DNA of 64,000 nucleotides from Apoda limacodes (lineage: Eukaryota; Arthropoda; Insecta; Lepidoptera; Limacodidae). Below the pieces are notes generated by a model. That model saw only the letters and a program-made list of their open reading frames with translations. It searched no databases and was not told the DNA's origin. Position 1 is the stretch's first letter. Every line of letters begins with the position of its first letter. The position numbers and the translations under genes are program-made. Shown here one piece after another: positions 45,271 to 56,104 of this stretch. The stretch covers positions 12,095,001-12,159,000 of the forward strand of contig OX291547.1 in assembly GCA_946406115.1 (NCBI GenBank), given 5' to 3'.

Positions 45271-45918
45271 CCATTAGGGTAGGTCGTTGAGACTAGTCTT
45301 GAGATCGTCGTCTGGGACCGTTAGTGCGTGCTGAGGCCACCTAACAATAGTTTCTCGACCGTGCCGTCGGGATGGTAGCTTGTGGTTTTTACAATTAATC
45401 GGTTCGGGTGATTTTGTGTACGCTCTAAAAAGCGAATTGCCAGCTGTTTAAGGGAGGTCCCTGTGGAGGTCCGCATTCCGGACGTACCAGGAGCCTCCTG
45501 AGGCGGCTCTGAGTTTTGGAGGGTCTGGAGTTTGTGGAGGTTGCGTTTAGACAAAGCATAGACGACGCTTGTATATGCTAGTATGGGGCGGATGCAAGTG
45601 ACGTAAAGACTTAGCTTATTTCTAAGCGACATCTTACTGTACTTGCCTATCATGGGATCAAGACGACCGAGGACAAAAGCAACTAAGATTATTTTGGTGT
45701 GATCGCGGAAGTTCAAAATCCTATCGAGGGTCACACCGAGATATTTGGTCGTGTTTGGCCAAGGAATGGCACGGCCGAAGAGAGAGAGGGAAGATGGTCG
45801 TGGAGAGCGGCCTACGGTGAAGAGAACGGCAGAGCGTTGGTCGGGATTCACTTCGATTCTCCATTTCCAAAACGGTGATTGCGGATTGTTGGGATTCGCC
45901 TCACTTGCCTGTCGGCGG
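45271..45918 (-). mobile_element. LINE A copy 2, decayed
   Basis: The minus-strand frame reads NPDQRSAVLFTVG, SLFGRAIPWPNTTKYLGVTL and RNKLSLYVTCIRPILAY, then SKRNLHKLQTLQN, after which deletions shift the frame before RFLERTQNHPNRLIVK. It is clearly the same family as 4563-6147 but covers only the RT thumb and C-terminal region and has lost the arginine-rich tail and 3' UTR. It directly abuts LINE B at 45918/45919. Confidence 0.8.
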
Positions 45919-46982
45919 TACCTGATGGTAAGCGGTTACCCCAGCCTGTCGACGCTTGTAACACCTCGGGCATCACTCGCGCGTTGCCAACCCTTCAAAA
46001 ATCTAATAACTTCTTTCTCGAAGAACCCCATACTGTAGTCCTTAGAGAAAACCTTAGCAGGGAGCTCATTCCACAACCTAAGCGTTCGTGGGAGAAATTT
46101 TCTCTGAAACCGCACTGTACGTGACCATTTAGGTTCTTAAGTGTGAGGATGAATACCCTTCCGATGGCGATTGGTGCGATGTTAGTTAGTTGCCGTGGGC
46201 ATCATTTCGAACAATTCCTCAAAACACATCGCATCATACAAGGGGTAGAACACACACTGGGAGCCAAAGTCTTTCCTCAGACTTAAGTGCTCGATACGGC
46301 TTGCAAGTTTGGGATCTTCGACGATTCTCACAGCCCGTCGTTGAACCGAGTCAAATAAACCAAGCTGGCATCCGGGTGCACTCGCCCAGAGATGGCAGCG
46401 GTAGGTACTACATATGGTGCCGGACTTGCGACTTGTAAAGCAGCAACCTCTGCCCCAATGTGAAGTAGATACTGCTCCGCTCTGTTGAGTACACCAAGTT
46501 TTGCGGACCCCAGCTTCACCTTGTTTTGCAAATAATCTCGGACCTGAACATCGCTGGAGATGTCAACACCAAGGATCCCCATGCTCTTGTAGATGGTGAG
46601 GGATGTGTTCTAGAAGTGTGGGACCTCAGGGAATATGGTATTCTTAGCGGTAACTTGTGGGTTTGTAGGGTTGTATCAGACCAAGTTTTCCTGTCCCCAG
46701 TCATAGACCTTGGACAGAGTGGTTTCGATCAAAAACACAAGTTCTTCACGCTTTATCTCAACAACGTAACGAGGAATGTTAGCACGGCCCATGTAATAAG
46801 CGTCTCCAGTACTGCAATCTGCGTAGTAATGTATGTTATTGATGGACAACATGTCATTAATATGCAGGAGAAGCATCGTAGGAGATAGCACAGAGCCTTG
46901 AGAGCAACTACCGTCAACTACAGCTCATATGCGTCTGCCGGACAAAAAGCTAGCCACCCATTTGCACAAACTCTCTAAATAC
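45919..46982 (-). mobile_element. LINE B, RT to 3' end, with frame breaks
   Basis: On the minus strand: WLASFLSGRRI-type sequence near 46950, then a stop, then GSCSQGSVLSPTMLLLHIND (PQGS-type motif, here CSQGS), then MLSINNIHYYADCSTGDAYY. The catalytic YADD is changed to YADC, a dead active site. Further on come WSDTTLQTHK (shifted) and SIGILGVDISSDVQVRDYLQ. Near 46040-46150 come the WNELP and FSKDYSM region, and then the KGWQRASDARGV-type C-terminus with the UTR motif GGTAACCGCTTACCATCAGG at the very end. At least three frame changes. Same family as 6343-6520 and 58604-59035. Confidence 0.75.
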
Positions 46983-47079
46983 TAACACTAACTACAAGCG
47001 CGGCGCTTGGCGGTACAGAGTACAAACTTATAACCTAGTTGCTTTATCGTAAAAACAGTAACACATATCATTTTGCAGT

Positions 47080-47346
47080 GATAACAGTGTGTGTAAGGTC
47101 TAAAGTATAACAATAAATAATAAAATTACAGTTATAGCGCCATCTAGTTATTATTAAGCAAAATAGTCACATATTGTTGGTTGGAAACGATATGCAAAGT
47201 TAAGCAACGTCGGTCTTGGTCAGTTATTGGATGGCTGCACACTTAGCAACACACTTTTTTTTTGTTTTTGTTTGTATATTACGTAAATGGTAGCGGGTAC
47301 GGAACCCTCGGTGCGCGAGTACGATTCGCACTCAGCCGGTTTTTCT
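47080..47346 (+). repeat. Repeat containing a 5S-rRNA-like segment and a SINE-type end
   Basis: Order: CTAAAGTATAACAATAAATA, ATAGCGCCATCTAGTTATTA, the 5S-like stretch (47185-47252), CACACTTTTTTTTTGTTTT, then ACGGAACCCTCGGTGCGCGA and CTCAGCCGGTTTTT. The copy at 55274-55437 shows the same order with a deletion, so it is one repeat unit and not a chance junction. Confidence 0.65.
47185..47252 (+). ncRNA. 5S rRNA-like segment, probably inactive
   Basis: AAAGTTAAGCAACGTCGGTC resembles box A of eukaryotic 5S rRNA (AAGTTAAGCAAC), and CAGTTATTGGATGGCTGCAC resembles the box C region (AGTACTTGGATGGGTGACC), with correct spacing. The 5' third of 5S is absent and box C carries changes. This is best read as a 5S-derived part of a repeat (as in 5S-derived SINEs), not as a working 5S gene. 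Confidence 0.55.
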
Positions 47347-48956
47347 TATAGCTATGAGATTTTGGTACGCCTTTATTTTTTAATGTTTCTTTGAAGTTGC
47401 TCCATATAATGAATTCCAGCAACTATGTGAAAAAATATCAGAAGCTAGAACCAAAAATGCTGAGCTTTTAAATTTTAGTTCATTTTTTACTCAAAATATA
47501 AAGTAAAATTAGGGAACTTCGGAAATTATGGTAAAATTCATTTTGTTAGAAAATAAATGACGCCGTTAATCCAAAAAAAAAAATTATAGCAGTATCTGAA
47601 GCCATAATCTGCCACTGTTAAACGTAATTTTTTTTTTCACATTTAATAGTAATATATCCAGAAGCAAAGGACAAACCACTCAATACCGTTTTTGTCTATT
47701 ATAATGCTACTAGGTCCAAGTTCAAACTTGTTTCAGACGTAACTCAAGTTACGCGGCACAAGAATACTTATTGATAACTTTGTCGCAGCTGTGTAAGGAC
47801 AATTTAATTGTCCCCTACCCTTTTCAAATCGAAATAACTTAGTTAAGTTTGTCCTTATCGAGGTCATAACTGAGTATTTTTTATCCTTTATAAACTCGCG
47901 ATAAATAACAAATAATTTGAAAAATCCAAAAGTGCACGCCTCATAGCGGTCATTCACATTTAAAAAAAAAATCTAAAACAAAAACTCAAGTTTTTTAAAA
48001 TAAAATAACAAATAACGTGAGGAAAAAATATACTATAAAATAAAAATAAAAAATATATATATAGATATACAGTATACAGTGGTATATTAGTTTTTTATAA
48101 ATTATAATTAAACGACAGTACTTAGAACGCTAATATTAACTAGGAATCAGCACAGTGTAATACTTTATATATTAAAAACAAAAGTATTCCGGTAAGATGA
48201 ATTTTTCGACCAATTTCTCTGCCACATACATGGTCACATAAACACAGACTCACGGACGTCCAAGAATGATTAGTTTTAATGTTATTGTTTATTATATTAA
48301 ACAAATTAATTGTTTATAAAATGTACCATATGTGCTAGACAGATTATTTAACTTCATATTAGTGCACTCATATTATCCTGTAAGTGTTATATTAAAAAAA
48401 AAAACGTCATTTAAGTTTCGAAAGACTGGGTTTTTTGACATGTCGAGAGTGCAATTTGCAGCCTTACATAGCAAATAACTATTTCCTACACATAATCAAA
48501 AGTCTATGACTCAAAGGTCTATGACATGCGCCCCACATTTATGGCTATGAAATATTTTTTACTATTTAGTCAATTTATAAAAACGTGGTTTCTATATCAA
48601 CAGTTTTGTTTATTAAATTTCTTGTATATTCAAAAACAAATTAGGAGAACATTATTTATCTTTATAAATTCAATATTCGATCACTTGTCACCTACAGAAT
48701 ACTACCTAACAAATTGTCATGAATTCATGAGCCTGTAATCAAAGTTTAGTAACGTTTAGTGCAATAAAAGTTGATATATCTGATAAGCAAATATTAATAG
48801 TGTGTGTGTGTATATGTCCACAGAGTCTGTAGATAACTTAAATTCTTATACGGAATGAATAAGTTAAATCACAGCCTTAATAGAAAGCACGAACGGCCTT
48901 AATAAAGAGACTGTTGGGTTCGGAACTAGTAAATTTTTGGTTTAGACCAAAAATAG
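47347..48956. other. AT-rich spacer
   Basis: No gene or repeat recognised. There is a short (GT)n at about 48800. Confidence 0.45.
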
Positions 48957-49178
48957 GTGTGTGCAGACATTGAAACATTAGATGAAACCTTGGGTACTTA
49001 TACGTATCTGAGCGACGCACACGAGTCTACGAGTTGGTTAGACCACTGTGTCGTTACGGAGCTTTCCCATGGAGCTGACCAGTGTAGTGACAAGCTATGT
49101 ATAGGCCCTGTCACGAGAAGCTGCGTTGTAAATAAAGAACTTCTACGAAGTTACGTAGCGACAATTAAACAACCATAA
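48957..49178 (+). mobile_element. LINE endonuclease fragment
   Basis: The plus-strand frame reads TYTYLSDAHESTSWLDHCVV. This is the S(D)xxGSTSWLDH block of the C-terminal part of LINE apurinic-type endonucleases, with the final catalytic Asp-His pair retained. The sequence before and after does not align to anything I recognise, so it is a small isolated fragment. It does not obviously belong to LINE A-D. Confidence 0.55.
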
Positions 49179-49309
49179 ATAATTCCAAATTCTATCAACT
49201 CAAAGTAACATACGTGTAATACGGAACTAACGAGCAATTTCACTGGGTTGGGTTATATTTAAGGCATATAAAGCGCTGTCGTCTAATGTTTTGTGGTACT
49301 GAAACGTGA

Positions 49310-49560
49310 ATATTTGGGTTCCGGACCCAAACGGTAAAAAACGGGACGCTATTACTAAGACTCCGGTGTCCGTCCGTCTGTCTGTCCATCCGTCTGTCAC
49401 CAGGCTATATCTCATGAACCGTGATAGTTAGACAGTCGAAAATTTCATAGAAGATGTATTTCTGTTGCCGCTATAACAAAAAATATTAAAAAACAGGATA
49501 AAATAAATATTTAAGGCGGCTCCTATACAACAAAAGTAATATTTTTGTTTTTGCTCGATA
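49310..49560 (-). repeat. SINE-like repeat, uninterrupted copy
   Basis: ACGGGACGCTATTACTAAGA, CCGTCCGTCTGTCTGTCCAT, CACCAGGCTATATCTCATGA, ATTTCTGTTGCCGCTATAAC and AACAGGATAAAATAAATATT run in order. It serves as reference for the interrupted copy at 8960-9830. Confidence 0.65.
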
Positions 49561-50095
49561 TTTAGTTATATATTCACTTTAAAAATAAATGAATAAATTA
49601 AAATAAAACAAATATTTAAGGACATGCCATTTCAATCAATCAATTGATGAAATTCTTTATTTGCATGAAACACCGATTAATAAGGATAAAAGTACATAAT
49701 TTTTTTGCTCTGTAATCTACCAAATACACTGGTGTGCAAATGAATATAAATAATTATAAAATACTATTTGCTTTTTTTCTAACAAAATTATTTATCGTCA
49801 ACTGTGCTTACGTGAGTTTTTTTTTTTATTTCTCCAGCTCCAAAAGGGTGGTTTTGTTGCTCAAAAACTGCTGCGAGCATGAGACAAAGTAATGCATCGT
49901 TCGAATACCTTCCCTTTTGGAATTTTGCGATCCAAAAAAAATTTCGCGATGATTGGTTTAGGAACAAATTTATTTTAATGAAAAGCATAACTACATTGAA
50001 TTTTTTCATTGTTGTCGTACTTAATATTTATGATTTATAATATATACTTATAATTAATAGCGTTCATTTCAAAGTAAATCTGAACGCACGTCTAA

Positions 50096-50222
50096 AAAAA
50101 ATCGGCCAAGTGCTAGTCGGGCTCGCGCACGAAGGGTTTCGTACCATTAACTATAAAAACGGCAAAAAAAAATCACGTTTATTGTATGAGAGCCCCCCAT
50201 AATGTTTGTTTTATTTTTAGAA
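50096..50222 (+). repeat. SINE-like repeat head
   Basis: AAATCGGCCAAGTGCTAGTC, GGGCTCGCGCACGAAGGGTT, then ATCACGTTTATTGTATGAGA. Only the first 125 bases are present, and the Helitron end follows about 50 bases later. Confidence 0.6.
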
Positions 50223-50274
50223 TGTTATTATTTTATTTTTCTTACCCGTGACAGTTTTCCTTTTATATTCATAA

Positions 50275-52420
50275 CTAGCTTTTGCCCGTGGCTTCGCTTG
50301 CGTTAAATTTGTGGTAATTTCTAGACCCCCACGTTACAGGCCCGACTTAGTGTGGGAACCACTGTTTAAATTAACAATATCTCACATTGTAAAACGTTGT
50401 AAAAAGTTATAAAACTTTTTATAGTGTCAAGTTACTTTTATGTAAGAAATATGTTATTTAATTTTATAATTTTATGATTTAGCTAATTTATTAATGTAAA
50501 ATTATTTCGGTTTATGTATGGTTGTGAAATTGTAATTGATTTGTTTGAAATGCTAATAAATAAATAAATTAAAAAAAAAGGAGACAAAGTGTTCAGCAAT
50601 TTTATACCTCTTAAAGTACTTCCTTATAAACCACATTTTTTGCCTTGTTTGAAGGTGGTAGTAATAGAACAAAACTTTGAGGTGAACATACACGGGAGCA
50701 CGCCACATAGAACTGACCGTGGGAAAAACAGTCCTATCGTAGGTCTACCCCGGCGAATTTGAGAGTTTGCCCCCGCGACTTATTAATAGTCATGGCGAAA
50801 CAAACCTTCAGTGAAAACTAAAGCCTCTTGAATTCGAAAGGGAGATCATTTGGTATTAATGGAATACGCGGTATAAACACTGATTCTCCCTGCGCAGGTC
50901 CGGTCAAAATAGTGACCTCTACTACGTTTAGGTGCAATGCCTTGACTTGCAACCTAGTGCCGTTACAATGTTTGGGTGGCTTTAAATTTCTTAGTAACAT
51001 GATAGGTGTACCTTCACGTAGTAAAAGTCTGTTATATGGTAGACCCGGTGGATTCAAAGTGTTTAAGAACTCTACTAGATAATAAACGGCATCGTCAGTG
51101 TTTACCACAGTATCTATTGAGTTATAAACAATCTGCTGTCCGTCAAAGGAGTTCAGTAATTCGTCATTAATGACAGCTGCTTGGTAGTTCTTCGGCGTCT
51201 GTATAGCTCTTTCGCATAACCACATTATCGGTTTTTCCTGGATGAGCGCAACGTCTGGATACATTTTTGAAATAAGGTTTTCAACTGTTGTTACTGTAGT
51301 GCACAGATCGGCAGGGATGGATATCATGGACTCTCATATTTTTTGTTTACTTTAAAATTTTGACTGAGAGCCACAATGATGATCTTTTCAACACGTCTTT
51401 ATCTCATCAGCACGTATTCCCCTTGGAACTACTGGTAGAGTTTGACGAAAGTCTCCTGCCAGCAATACAGTCAAACCACCCATCAAACTTTTGCAGCTGC
51501 GTATGTCTTGCAGAGTCCTCTGCAGAGCTTCTATACCTTTTTTTATGGGCCATAGTACTTTCGTCCCAGACGATAATTTAAGCTATTCTTAATAATTCCG
51601 CAATTTTGCTCTGTTTTGAAATATAACATAATGGAGTTTCTACATTCGTTAGGTTAAGTGGCAACTTTAAAGCAGAGTGCGCAGTCCGGCTGCCTTGCAA
51701 AAGTGTTGCGGCAATTCCCGAAGAAGCCACAGCTAATGTGTGTGTGTGTCACGTGTGACCCTTATAGTTCCCAAAATCAAATTTAATAGATACGTTTTAC
51801 CAGTTCCCCCTGGAGCATCCAAAAAGAAAATTTGGCCCTCACTTGCATTCGCACTTCTTACTATTTGTTCGTATACTGACTTTTGTTCATCTGTTATTGT
51901 ATCATAGTTATTCCTGACTAACCGCTCTAAGGCTATCAAACCATAGCTAGTGTCTTTAATCTATTCCCTATTTTCTAATGCTAGACACCTGCTTGGCTGA
52001 GGTAAGCCGTACTCTTTTAGGGAAAGCCCGCCTAACCCCAAAGATGCTTCTTCAATTTCTATCACACATTTGTTGATCACTTCATCTGTTAAATGGTTTA
52101 TGTCACCTTCTACCTTCATTTCGATTTCGCGTTTAAAATCCTCTAAAAGGTATTTAAATGCATATCCCACAGGCTTACCGGATCAGACACTTGAGTAAAC
52201 ACCAACAAATAGTTCGCGTAGCATATGTGGCGATTGACACAATGCGGCCTCACTCATTGCTGTATGCCAGTGTTCTTCGTTTTCAAGCAAGCCTAAAGCC
52301 TTGCAAGTAGACTGAAAAGTAGAGTGTACTACATCATTCACTGTTTTTAACGCTTCAAATGACGTGACCATACCATAACATACCATACCATACCATACAG
52401 CACCATACAACACCATACAA
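50275..52420 (-). mobile_element. Helitron, 3' part with helicase
   Basis: On the minus strand the helicase frame is followed by about 300 bases of AT-rich sequence and then by a decayed GC-rich hairpin (CGCAAGCGAAGCCACGGGC) and AAAAGCTAG at 50275, with T as next base. Helitrons end in such a hairpin followed by CTRR, inserted between A and T. The Rep/HUH nuclease and the 5' TC end are not seen to the right of 52420, so the element is 5'-incomplete or too decayed there. Confidence 0.7.
50590..52360 (-). pseudogene. Helitron PIF1-type helicase, decayed
   Basis: Minus-strand order: EGDINHLTDEVINKCVIEIE and GGLSLKEYGLPQP (52170-51961), which precede the helicase in Helitron proteins; TITDEQKSVYEQIV; the Walker A motif DAPGGTGKT at 51793-51822; a damaged motif II/III region (51345-51730, GDFRQTLPVV-like after correction for frame); LPYNRLLLREGTPIMLLRNL and PPKHCNGTRL; IPLIPNDLPFEFKRL; and then FAMTINKSRGQTLKFAGVDL, a stop, and HGQFYVACSRV (motifs V and VI). 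At least three stops or frame shifts. It would unwind DNA for rolling-circle transposition if intact. Confidence 0.8.
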
Positions 52421-52456
52421 CATTATGCAGCACCATGCAACACCATACGACACTTT
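52368..52456. repeat. CATAC pentamer / CACCATACAA tandem repeat
   Basis: (CATAC)n-like units at 52372-52400 pass into CACCATACAACACCATACAA with point changes. It lies at the edge of the helicase frame and destroys it there. Confidence 0.85.
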
Positions 52457-52467
52457 ACAACAAACAT

Positions 52468-53205
52468 GTAATTCTTAGTTTTCAACCGAAAGGCCATGTA
52501 ACAATTTTCATCCATTTTAATTGAAAAATAATGGATTTCCATACAAATGTTGCGATAAGTTTTATTCCCACAGGAACTCTTGATCAGTATAAAATGTTGT
52601 TTATATCCTATTCCGATCTCTTCAACTAACCTTCTGCCAAATATCAGCTCAATTGCATAATATTTTGCTATGGTTTTATCCCACTACTTCGGGAACTTCC
52701 GAATCGGGATAAAAAGGAGTTTAAATTCTTTTCCATCTCTAACTATCTCTGTGACAAATAACAGCTCAGTCATATCGTGTTTTCCCGCGCAAAATTTAAT
52801 TATCGTGATAGGTTTTCATTCCCGCTAGACCTCTCGATCGGGAAAAATAGCCTTGTCCTTCTTCATTCTTTCAACTATCAGTATTGTAAATTTCATCTGA
52901 ATCGGGTGCACTGGTGTGACGCGAAGTGAAAGAGTAAGAAAAGTTAAATTAAGTTATAATTATTCCCCTGGGAACTTGTAAGTTTTCAAAGTTTTATAAG
53001 TGTTATGTCAAGATATAAGCTGCCTCCACTTTGAGTTTCAGCCGGTCTGTTCTGTTTTTTGAATTTTTTTAATACAAATTTATAACCCCTATTTATCCCC
53101 TTAGAGGATAATTGTCCAAAAACATTGAAACACGTCATTCTTAGTTTTTAACCGAAAGGCCATATACCAATTTTCATCCATTTAACTTTAAAAATGACGG
53201 ATTTT
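52468..53205. repeat. Direct repeat pair with three internal diverged units
   Basis: TTCTTAGTTTTCAACCGAAA and GGCCATGTAACAATTTTCAT at 52468-52545 recur at 53133-53205. Between them are three similar blocks (52560-52680, 52685-52800, 52805-52915), each with a CCGATCGGGA-type start, a CTATCTCT-type middle and AAATxxCATCT/AGCTC end. Probably an old non-autonomous element next to the Helitron. Confidence 0.4.
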
Positions 53206-55082
53206 TCTTTAGCTTGAATACCTACAAAAAATACTGTAAACTACAGTAAAAGTTAGAATCCCGTAATTCGGCTTTTTACAAATAACACCGACATTCTTCT
53301 ATTTGTACAATGTCTCCTCTCTTACCATAGTACATGAACCCAACTACATAATTCAGATCACGCACTATCTTAATCCAAACCCACAGTATATGCGACTTAG
53401 GATATCATTTCAACTTTTTGTCTTTACATTACAGTATTCTAAGCACATAGTCTCTGAAAACGGAAATAGCCATGAGTAAGTCGGACGCAATGCGATCAGG
53501 ATTGTTACACAATACTTAAATAATGTTACGCAAGTTTCAAGATCAGTGTGTGTTTTATTAATTAATTATGAGTATTTATTTATACTTGATGACTTCATGC
53601 TACATTTTAAATAGATTAACGCAAAAAAACTAGTAGGTATATAATGTGATTAGTATGGCAGAGATTATTTTGAAGTAGGAATGTTTGTAACTACTTGACC
53701 ATAAAATAAAATAATGAATTGGATAATGGATTATCATTTACATAAGTAAGTGGCGAGGAATTAAGGTATTAGGTATATATAAGGTATGTATAAGGTATAG
53801 GTATATACCCTAGCAAAGGCGTGCCATATTGACTAGTGTACAAGGACATAATAGGCATACAAAGAGAGACACAGTTCCACGTACAACAATTTTGTCGGTA
53901 TAAAATTCAAATATTTATTTGAAACTATGAAATTAGCAAATTCACTTAATCATATTAATATATACTTTATGAAATAAGAATCAAGAGAATATCACTCTTA
54001 GTTTTCCAAATAATTTTAATTAAAGCCCAAAAATAATGTTTCAGATATTTTTTTTTAACTGATTTAATTTGCAAATTATTATAATATTAGCCAATTCACT
54101 TAATTAAGATTTGAACTTTAACATTTTTTCACGTCATAAAGTGTACTAAAAAATTTAATCTTTCTATTAGTAACTTATTTTTTAGAAGCAATCAAGTAGT
54201 TACAGAGATAACCCGAACGATAGACGAACAAACAAAGTTTAGATAGTTTAGATAGATACATACCCGGCTGCGAGAGTAATGTTTTTCGCGCGTATAACCT
54301 ACATAGTTTGTAGTATTCTTTATTCCTTTGTACCTATAAATCCAAACGGCTGAATGGATAACCAATCATTCGATATAATTAGTATAGGCACCAAAATAGT
54401 ATATTACGCGCTGATTGATAAATTTATTCTGTTTGATTGTGGATTTTATTATAAAGTCTATAGATATATAATAGACACTTATTAAGTGTAATAGATATAC
54501 CACTATAAGAATAAATCACACTGAATTTTAGCTGATGGATGGTTATTGTTAAATAATGTATTGTTTTTTTGTTGTTATTTTGGTAAGACATGTCCTCGTT
54601 TTTCAAGATTTGTCCTCCCTTACCTACTCTATGTAGTCCTCCTTTTGCTATAATAGGTCTTTATAACATACTGATAATTCCGTGCGCCATTTTATCACCA
54701 TTTTTTAAATAGAAATCAGATGGCGATCCTGATGTTGAATATGATATGAAGTTGCATGAGCAGTGGACATGCAATGTAACATGGCGGCACTTTAAAACTG
54801 TCAAAAACGCAGAACGTTTCTCGGAACTGCTTAAGATAGACACATATCTTGTTACTTTTGTATAAGCGCACATACGGCAAATATTAAGGTTGGGTTGCAA
54901 CAACTAAATTTGACGGGCCGGTTTAGTTGGTTTAGTTTAAAAAAAAATTACTATATAATAAGTGTGAACTAAATTATAATTTTCTGTAAAATTTTGATAA
55001 AAAGTAATAAAAAAACTAATAAGAAGTGCTTCTAATTTTAATTAGGTTAACCAATGCCACGTCGGCCGGCAGGCGAGCTTTT
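53206..55082. other. AT-rich spacer
   Basis: No gene recognised. GGTATATATAAGGTATGTAT and similar short tandem repeats lie at 53765-53812. Confidence 0.45.
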
Positions 55083-55150
55083 TTAGGGTTCCGTACTCAG
55101 AGGATGCCAACGGAGCCTTATTACTAAGCCTACGCTAGCTATCTAGCAAA
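55083..55150 (-). repeat. SINE-like end fragment
   Basis: TTTTTTAGGGTTCCGTACTC then GGAGCCTTATTACTAAGCC is the CCCTAAAAA end read on the minus strand. Confidence 0.5.
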
Positions 55151-55273
55151 AGTATTAAGAGGTACAGTAACACATTTGTTTGGGGAGTCCTAATACAAGA
55201 AACACATTTTCGTTGTTATGGTTCCATCGTAAAAGGAGTAATACATACAAACTTCAAACTTGCAGTGAAAAAT

Positions 55274-55437
55274 AGTGTGAACGCTAAAGTATAACAACAA
55301 ATAATAAAAACCAAATCAAAGTTAAGCAACCGGTGACCGCTTAGCAGCACACTTTTTTTTGTGTTTGTAAATTACGTAAATGGTTGTAGGTACGGAACCT
55401 ACGGTGCGCGAGTCCAACTCGCACTTGGCCGGTTTTC
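55274..55437 (+). repeat. Second copy of the 5S-like repeat, internally deleted
   Basis: CTAAAGTATAACAACAAATA is followed by AAAGTTAAGCAACCGGTGAC then CGCTTAGCAGCACACTTTTT, and then TACGGAACCTACGGTGCGCG and CACTTGGCCGGTTTTC. Boxes A and C of the 5S part are fused by a deletion of about 25 bases. Confidence 0.65.
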
Positions 55438-55889
55438 GTACTACCGGCCATGACTTTATCGAAGCGAATTACGTTCAAACTTTTTAATTAAATAGTGTTC
55501 CAAATTCAAAAGTCGTTTGGTCCTGTTATGAAGTTAGCCAGAATGACCCGTTTTGCTCGTACTTATCGAGGAACCCTTCCCCTCTTTTCGAATAGATGGG
55601 ACGAAAAGTACATATTTGTATAATTAACTGTATATAGTACCGCTAAATAAAAAAGTAAAAAGAGAATATTTCGATATGGTTTCTTTCATTCAACTAAGAA
55701 TGGTAATGACCTTGCGCCATCTTGCTCTCGAATGTAGTCAAATAAGATGTGCAAAAACGACAACTTATAGCAAGATATTATGTAGGTATTACCTAAATAA
55801 TTATGATTTTAAAACTTGCATATTCCTATATATACGTTTTTAAATTTACGCGTTCCATTACTTATTTAAGAAAAATATAAAAACTTTAA

Positions 55890-56104
55890 AAAAAAAAAAA
55901 AACCGGCTTCAAAAAGATGCACAAAAAGGTAAAAATAATTACTTATTTCCAAAACTCTGATCTGTATTACAGTTTGAAGTTGGTTTTTTGCAAGCAAAGT
56001 CTGTTAGGTACGTACATAGACACCAACTACAAACTGTAATACAAATCAGAGTTTTGGAAATAAGTAATTATTTTTACCTTTTTGAAGCCGGTTGTTTTTT
56101 TTTT
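55890..56104. mobile_element. Fold-back MITE, about 215 bp
   Basis: Arms 55901-55982 and 56023-56092 pair over about 70 bp: AACCGGCTTCAAAAAG, AGGTAAAAATAATTACTTAT and TCCAAAACTCTGAT on one side, their complements on the other. The left arm has a 10-nt insert (GATGCACAAA). A-run and T-run flank the element. Confidence 0.75.

Noticed and set aside
47185..47252. Functional 5S rRNA gene
   Set aside because: The 5' third is missing, box C is altered, and the same fragment recurs in a second dispersed repeat copy.
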